This document shows, piece by piece, positions 59,901 to 64,000 of a stretch of DNA of 64,000 bases. How positions within the stretch are numbered: the first letter of the stretch is position 1; every line of letters begins with the position of its first letter. The notes beneath the pieces are model-generated. The model ran no database searches. It was not told the origin of the DNA and was given only the letters and a program-made list of their open reading frames with translations. Origin of the DNA: Apus apus (lineage: Eukaryota; Chordata; Aves; Apodiformes; Apodidae); assembly GCF_020740795.1 (NCBI RefSeq), contig NC_067312.1, forward strand, positions 50,239,905 to 50,303,904, in the 5' to 3' direction. The position numbers were made by a program, and so were the translations under genes.

Positions 59901-62756
59901 AATATATGGAGTTTGCACCTGGCAGTTTTAATTGATTAGTGGTAGACAATTTAGCTTCATACATTTTATTAAAGTCTAAGGCTTGGAGAGGTGTAAATTT
60001 CTTGTGCTTTGAATGTATTAGAAGAATTTTTAGGAGTCTGTAAGACCCTTTCTCTTTTCTTATCAAATCAGCTCATGCTTTACCAACTGTCTTTTCTGTT
60101 TGAGTGATAGTGAGAAATGCCATGATTTGTCAGCAAGGGATGCTATAGAAATGTAGCACCAAGACATTGTCTGTGGGTTCTATATCTGAGGGAGTGATAG
60201 CACTTTTTTTTTCTTTCTTTTTTCTTTCTTTTTTTTTTTTTTTCTGTATATGTGTATTGAGTAGTCTGCATTTTAGAAAGGAGATGTACCCAAGGACAGA
60301 AGACTTTCAGGCACATTTACACTGGTGTACTGTTCTTGGCATCTCATCTGCACTAGCTACTGCCAAAGTTAATATATTTATTGTGTTCTTCCTTGTAAGA
60401 TTCAGAGGTATTTTTCTGTTATTCATAACAATATGTCATAAATTGCTTGCTTAGTAGTACACATGAAAATTGCATGCAAGCACAAAATTTATGGGAGGTT
60501 GTACCAACAGCTGAAAAAAGTAATTATCTAACTCCAAAACTTGAGGCTAGGAGTATTTTGCTCTTCTTTGCTTCACACAATGCACTTGTTTCCCAGGGTG
60601 ATGAAAGAAGCTCCAGTTCTCTTTGCTCTCTTCGGAGAAATTACTCTAGTGTGCTGCCAGAGCTGACAATAAGACAGACCAGAGCAGAGGAGACAATGTG
60701 CTGGAAAAGATCTAGGTTTTTGGTAGTCCTGCCTAGGACTCCACAGCATTGATATGAGTTTCAGTTGTTAAAAATATAGAAACTCCTTGAATGGGAGGTT
60801 ACATGCAATTACAAAGCATTATTCAGTTCCTTGCTGTAAAATATCAGGATTTCTGACTCTCATTTTTTACTTAGACCCCTGTAATGCTACTGTTTCAGAG
60901 CATGACATTTAGCATAACAGGGATTGAACTGAAATTAATTTGACATACTCTTCAAAATTGGTCTAAGAGTTATCTTAGCAAGAGAGAAATTATTCATTGT
61001 CATTACATTCTCCAGGGGTCCATGGTGCTGATGCCATGGCGACCTGTTCTGCACCTAGATGACAGTTGCTGTGTAGCTGTACTTCTTGTTAATTTGATGA
61101 GATTTTGAATTGCCTTGAGTTTTGATTATGGCAGAAGTCACAAGCATGTTTTTTAAAATTGAAACTTTCACATGCACAACATGCAATTGATAACAGTGTT
61201 TTCATTAACTTCACCTTGACTGTCTCACAGACTTTCTGCTAAAAGATCATCTTGCTAGTTTCTGCTCTACTATTTTGTTTCCTGAATTATGACATTATGT
61301 CTAAGTTGCCCATGTGTTGTGTTTCATTAAAATTTCATAAGTTACCCTGAAGAGACTAATTCCCACTTCCTTGTGCCATCGCAGTTGTTCATTAGTGTGC
61401 TGAGACGGATGGCAGAACTGAGAGAACTGATCAGGGTCCTATGCATAATTTTTCACAGAACTTCCTCCAAACAGATTCTTTAATCAGTTCACTATAAACA
61501 CTCTTGGAGGAAATTACGTCAGATGTTTGTGTGGTGGAATTCTTCTTTTCTTGTTCTTAGTTTTTCTTGTTTTGGTTTGGATTTTGGTTTTGTGGGTTTT
61601 TTGGTGGGTTGGTTTTTTTTTGGTTGGCTGGTTCATTGGTGGTAATTTTTTGTGGTTTTGGTTTTGTTTGTTTGTTTGTTTTAAATATAACTTTAAGACC
61701 TCTTCTTGTCTTTTTGTTTGCCTGCCCTTCTCTATGTGTATTTTTTTCATCTTTTTCATCAGCATCCTCTCTACTTTTCTTAATATGTTGCAGTTATTCA
61801 CTTCATTCCAGTCGAGCAGGCAGTACTACTCTTGAAATGTTACTCCCTTCCTGTTAAGTCATGGGATTTCAATCCACTGGAATTCATTCTTTCTCTCCGG
61901 TGTGTTTCTTAACATGATGCAGCTGCTCCAGGAGCATGGCATAGTCTGCCAGCTCCGGGCAATTTGGGGTGTACCTTTATGGTTTCATGATGACTCCACT
62001 CCTTACTCAGAGTTTCTGAGATCAGGGTTTTGTCCATAACCTCTACACACTATGATTCACCAAGAAGAGAACTAACAGTTCACCTGGTAGATAGAGTCTG
62101 AGCAACTTATAATAGGCCATTTACTGAAGGATTTACTTCTAATGAAGTTTCATGTCATTGAGAAAATACTCTAGCAATGGGATACTTCAGTTGTTTGTGT
62201 GCCACTATATGAACAATGGAAGGATCACATTGGATTATGACGTGGGAACTGAAATTTTAGACACTGTAAATTGCTACCTCTTGAATCAACTTGTCAGTGA
62301 ACTTAAAAGAAGAGAAGTAAAGTTGGATTAGCTAGCTATAAAAAATCCAAGCAACCTGACTCAGTTTATAAACCTTAGACTCCTACAGAATGTACCAGGA
62401 GATGGTCAAGTACAGTATTCCTACAGAGAGGGGAAAAATATCTGCTGAATTAATATTTTATTTAAAGTGACTGGGTGTGGGTGCGTTGTTCAGCATAAAA
62501 ATCATGAAACTTGTTAGAAGGAACTTGAAAGTAACAGGTCAAAATATAAAACACTTGCAACTATCATCGTTGTATGTTATTTACTAATCCAAGTAAATGT
62601 GCATGACAGAGCAAAAAAGGACATGCTTGCACACAAAAAAGCACCAGGGTTTAACAGCAGAAGGATGGTTATCAGTTGTGAGACAAGGAATTTTTTAACA
62701 CAGTAATCAAGCTCAAGTGAGAGGCAGAGTCTCCAATGAACTCTTTAGAAATTAAG
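59901..62756. other. Intergenic with T/G-rich simple sequence
   Basis: A T/C-rich run at 60203-60245 and a long GT-rich low-complexity stretch at 61555-61682 (GGTTTT, GGTTGG, GTTT units). The overlapping hydrophobic frames at 61527-61857 come from that composition. No gene is supported. Confidence 0.6.
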
Positions 62757-62992
<236 letters not shown>

Positions 62993-63214
62993 CTGAAAAC
63001 ATACCAAGGAAGCTGTGGAGTTAATAGACAAAAAAAAAGGTGAAGGAATGCCCCAGGAAAAAAATCCCTTAGCAGTTTTTTGTTGTTGCCTAAAGCAGAT
63101 TCATATGCCAGGGCCACTTTGCAGAGAAGTCTAAAGAGTTGGCTCAAAAAAAAAATTATCTTATTTTCTCAAAAAAAACAATTTGAATGAGAAATGGAAC
63201 AGCAACAAACTGTC

Positions 63215-63640
63215 AAGTTCAGCTGGTATGCACCCAAGAGTTTGAAAGGACCAAGAGGGGAAAAAACGGAGATAGCAGCAGCAGTGTGCAACTTCTGGTT
63301 GAATAGCCCTGACACAGAAAACCTGGCAGGTGACAAGCATGGCAGCAGATTCTCAAATGGGGCTCCAGGAGTGGGCCAGGTATCTAAATACCAGTAAGTC
63401 TAATGGCAGTGCCAGGTAAATTTATAATAGAGCAATAAGGAAGAGAACCTGTGGATAACAGAGATAAATGTTACACTTGGGAAGAAAGAGTGGCTTTTTG
63501 GAGAGGAATCATGCTTCACCAAGTGTACTAGTTTACTCTGAAGCAGTCAAATATGCTAAGTAAGTCAGCTTACAAAGCATAGTTTTTACAAGGCTTTTTA
63601 CAAGGTCTCCTATGACAATCTCTTGAAGAAACGAACTTTT
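63215..63640 (+). mobile_element. Ancient CR1/L3-like reverse transcriptase relic
   Basis: Decayed sense-strand similarity to the RT region of older CR1-group LINEs. In order: ATGCACCCAAGAGTTTGAAAGG, GGGGCTCCAGGAG, TACCAGTAAGTCTAATGGCAG with TGCCAGGTAAATTT (the [13 protein letters not shown] region), GAGAGGAATCATGCTTCACC (the GRSCLTNL region), and TTTACAAGGTCTCCTATGACAA (the FDxVSH/YD region). It is too diverged to keep a frame. Confidence 0.65.
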
Positions 63641-63691
63641 TTTGTGAGGCAATAAGGTTGATGACTAACAACTAGCTAAATATAGAGGAAT

Positions 63692-63814
63692 TGTCCTGGT
63701 TTGAGCCAAGATGAAGCCAATTTTACTTTTTACTATTTTTTTTTTTCCTTCAGTAAGCTTTCTTTTAACTAGCAACATTCTGTTCTAGCTAGGCTGATAA
63801 GTGGAATGTTTTTC
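63692..63814 (+). mobile_element. ERV LTR 5' fragment
   Basis: It begins TGTCCTGGTTTGAGCC and continues through TTCAGTAAGCTTTCTTTTAACTAG and GGAATGTTTTTCTAACTG. The order matches the start of the minus-strand LTR at 6478-7169, so both belong to one LTR family. Only the first 120 bases or so are present; the rest of the LTR is missing and protease-like sequence follows directly. Confidence 0.75.
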
Positions 63815-64000
63815 TAACTGGAGGTTCTCAACAACTGACTGTTGTGGAGGCCGATGTGAGCCTCACTGGTAAGGAGTGGCAAATGCACCCTGTAGTGACT
63901 GGCCCAGATGCTCCTTGCATCCTTGGCACAGACTATCTCAGGAAAGGATACTTCTGTCACCCAAAAGGGTACCGGTGGGCCTTTGGTATAGCAGCTGTAG
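63815..64000 (+). pseudogene. pro: ERV protease-like (pro) fragment, runs off the window
   Basis: A frame starting near 63815 is open to the last base. It holds the C-terminal part of a retropepsin-like domain: a beta strand with DVSLTGKEWQ, then PCILGTDYL, the hydrophobic-hydrophobic-G-x-D/N block that follows the active-site half in retroviral proteases, and a GYRWAFGI segment. The catalytic Asp-Ser/Thr-Gly half is not in the window; the upstream side is LTR instead. The remainder would lie to the right. An internal deletion that joins LTR to pro is the simplest reading, so the element is defective. Confidence 0.7.

Noticed and set aside
61527..61857. Hydrophobic frames that could suggest a membrane protein
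   Set aside because: They come from GT-rich low-complexity DNA, and two overlapping frames look equally hydrophobic.

Overview
The window is nuclear DNA from a bird. CR1 retrotransposon debris, with the ATTCT-type 3' tails typical of avian CR1, is scattered throughout. There are also avian-type endogenous retrovirus (ERV) pieces, AT-rich introns, and one vertebrate gene with a CpG-island promoter. I could not place the species. SLC25A46 is Z-linked in birds as far as I recall, so a Z-chromosome origin is likely but is not shown by the sequence.

The only host gene I can name is SLC25A46, complete on the + strand at 14877-25529. It has eight coding exons with GT-AG introns in consistent phase and encodes 408 residues of an outer-mitochondrial-membrane member of the SLC25 carrier family that acts in mitochondrial dynamics. 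Its promoter is a CpG island (about 14160-15370) with an inverted CCAAT box, a palindromic E-box, an ETS site and GC boxes. A 28-bp GC-rich minisatellite lies just upstream.

Left flank (1-14160): two CR1 tails in opposite orientation (8-497); an unidentified two-exon-like gene fragment (511-870); CR1 pieces at 945-1094 and 2308-2850; a solo-type ERV LTR on the minus strand (6478-7169); and a truncated betaretrovirus-like ERV (LTR, primer site, broken gag; 9080-12310). A CR1 copy (10243-11793) is inserted in its gag and is flanked by a 7-bp duplication. In mammals TMEM232 is transcribed divergently from the SLC25A46 promoter, but I found no exon of it that I can defend.

Right flank (25530-64000): the 3' UTR, then a gene-poor stretch with no convincing coding exon. 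It holds CR1 fragments of several ages on both strands, an antisense LTR-like element with modular repeats (32824-33570), a CR1 ORF2 piece lying directly 5' of a CR1 piece with 5' UTR and ORF1 (42120-45182), several microsatellites (two of them long and two-phase), and at the right edge an LTR fragment joined to an open retroviral protease-like frame that runs out of the window.

I see no operon, CRISPR array, tRNA or rRNA gene, and nothing that amounts to a new biological system. The best leads are the unidentified fragment at 511-870, the rearranged CR1 pair, the nested ERV/CR1, and the promoter minisatellite.
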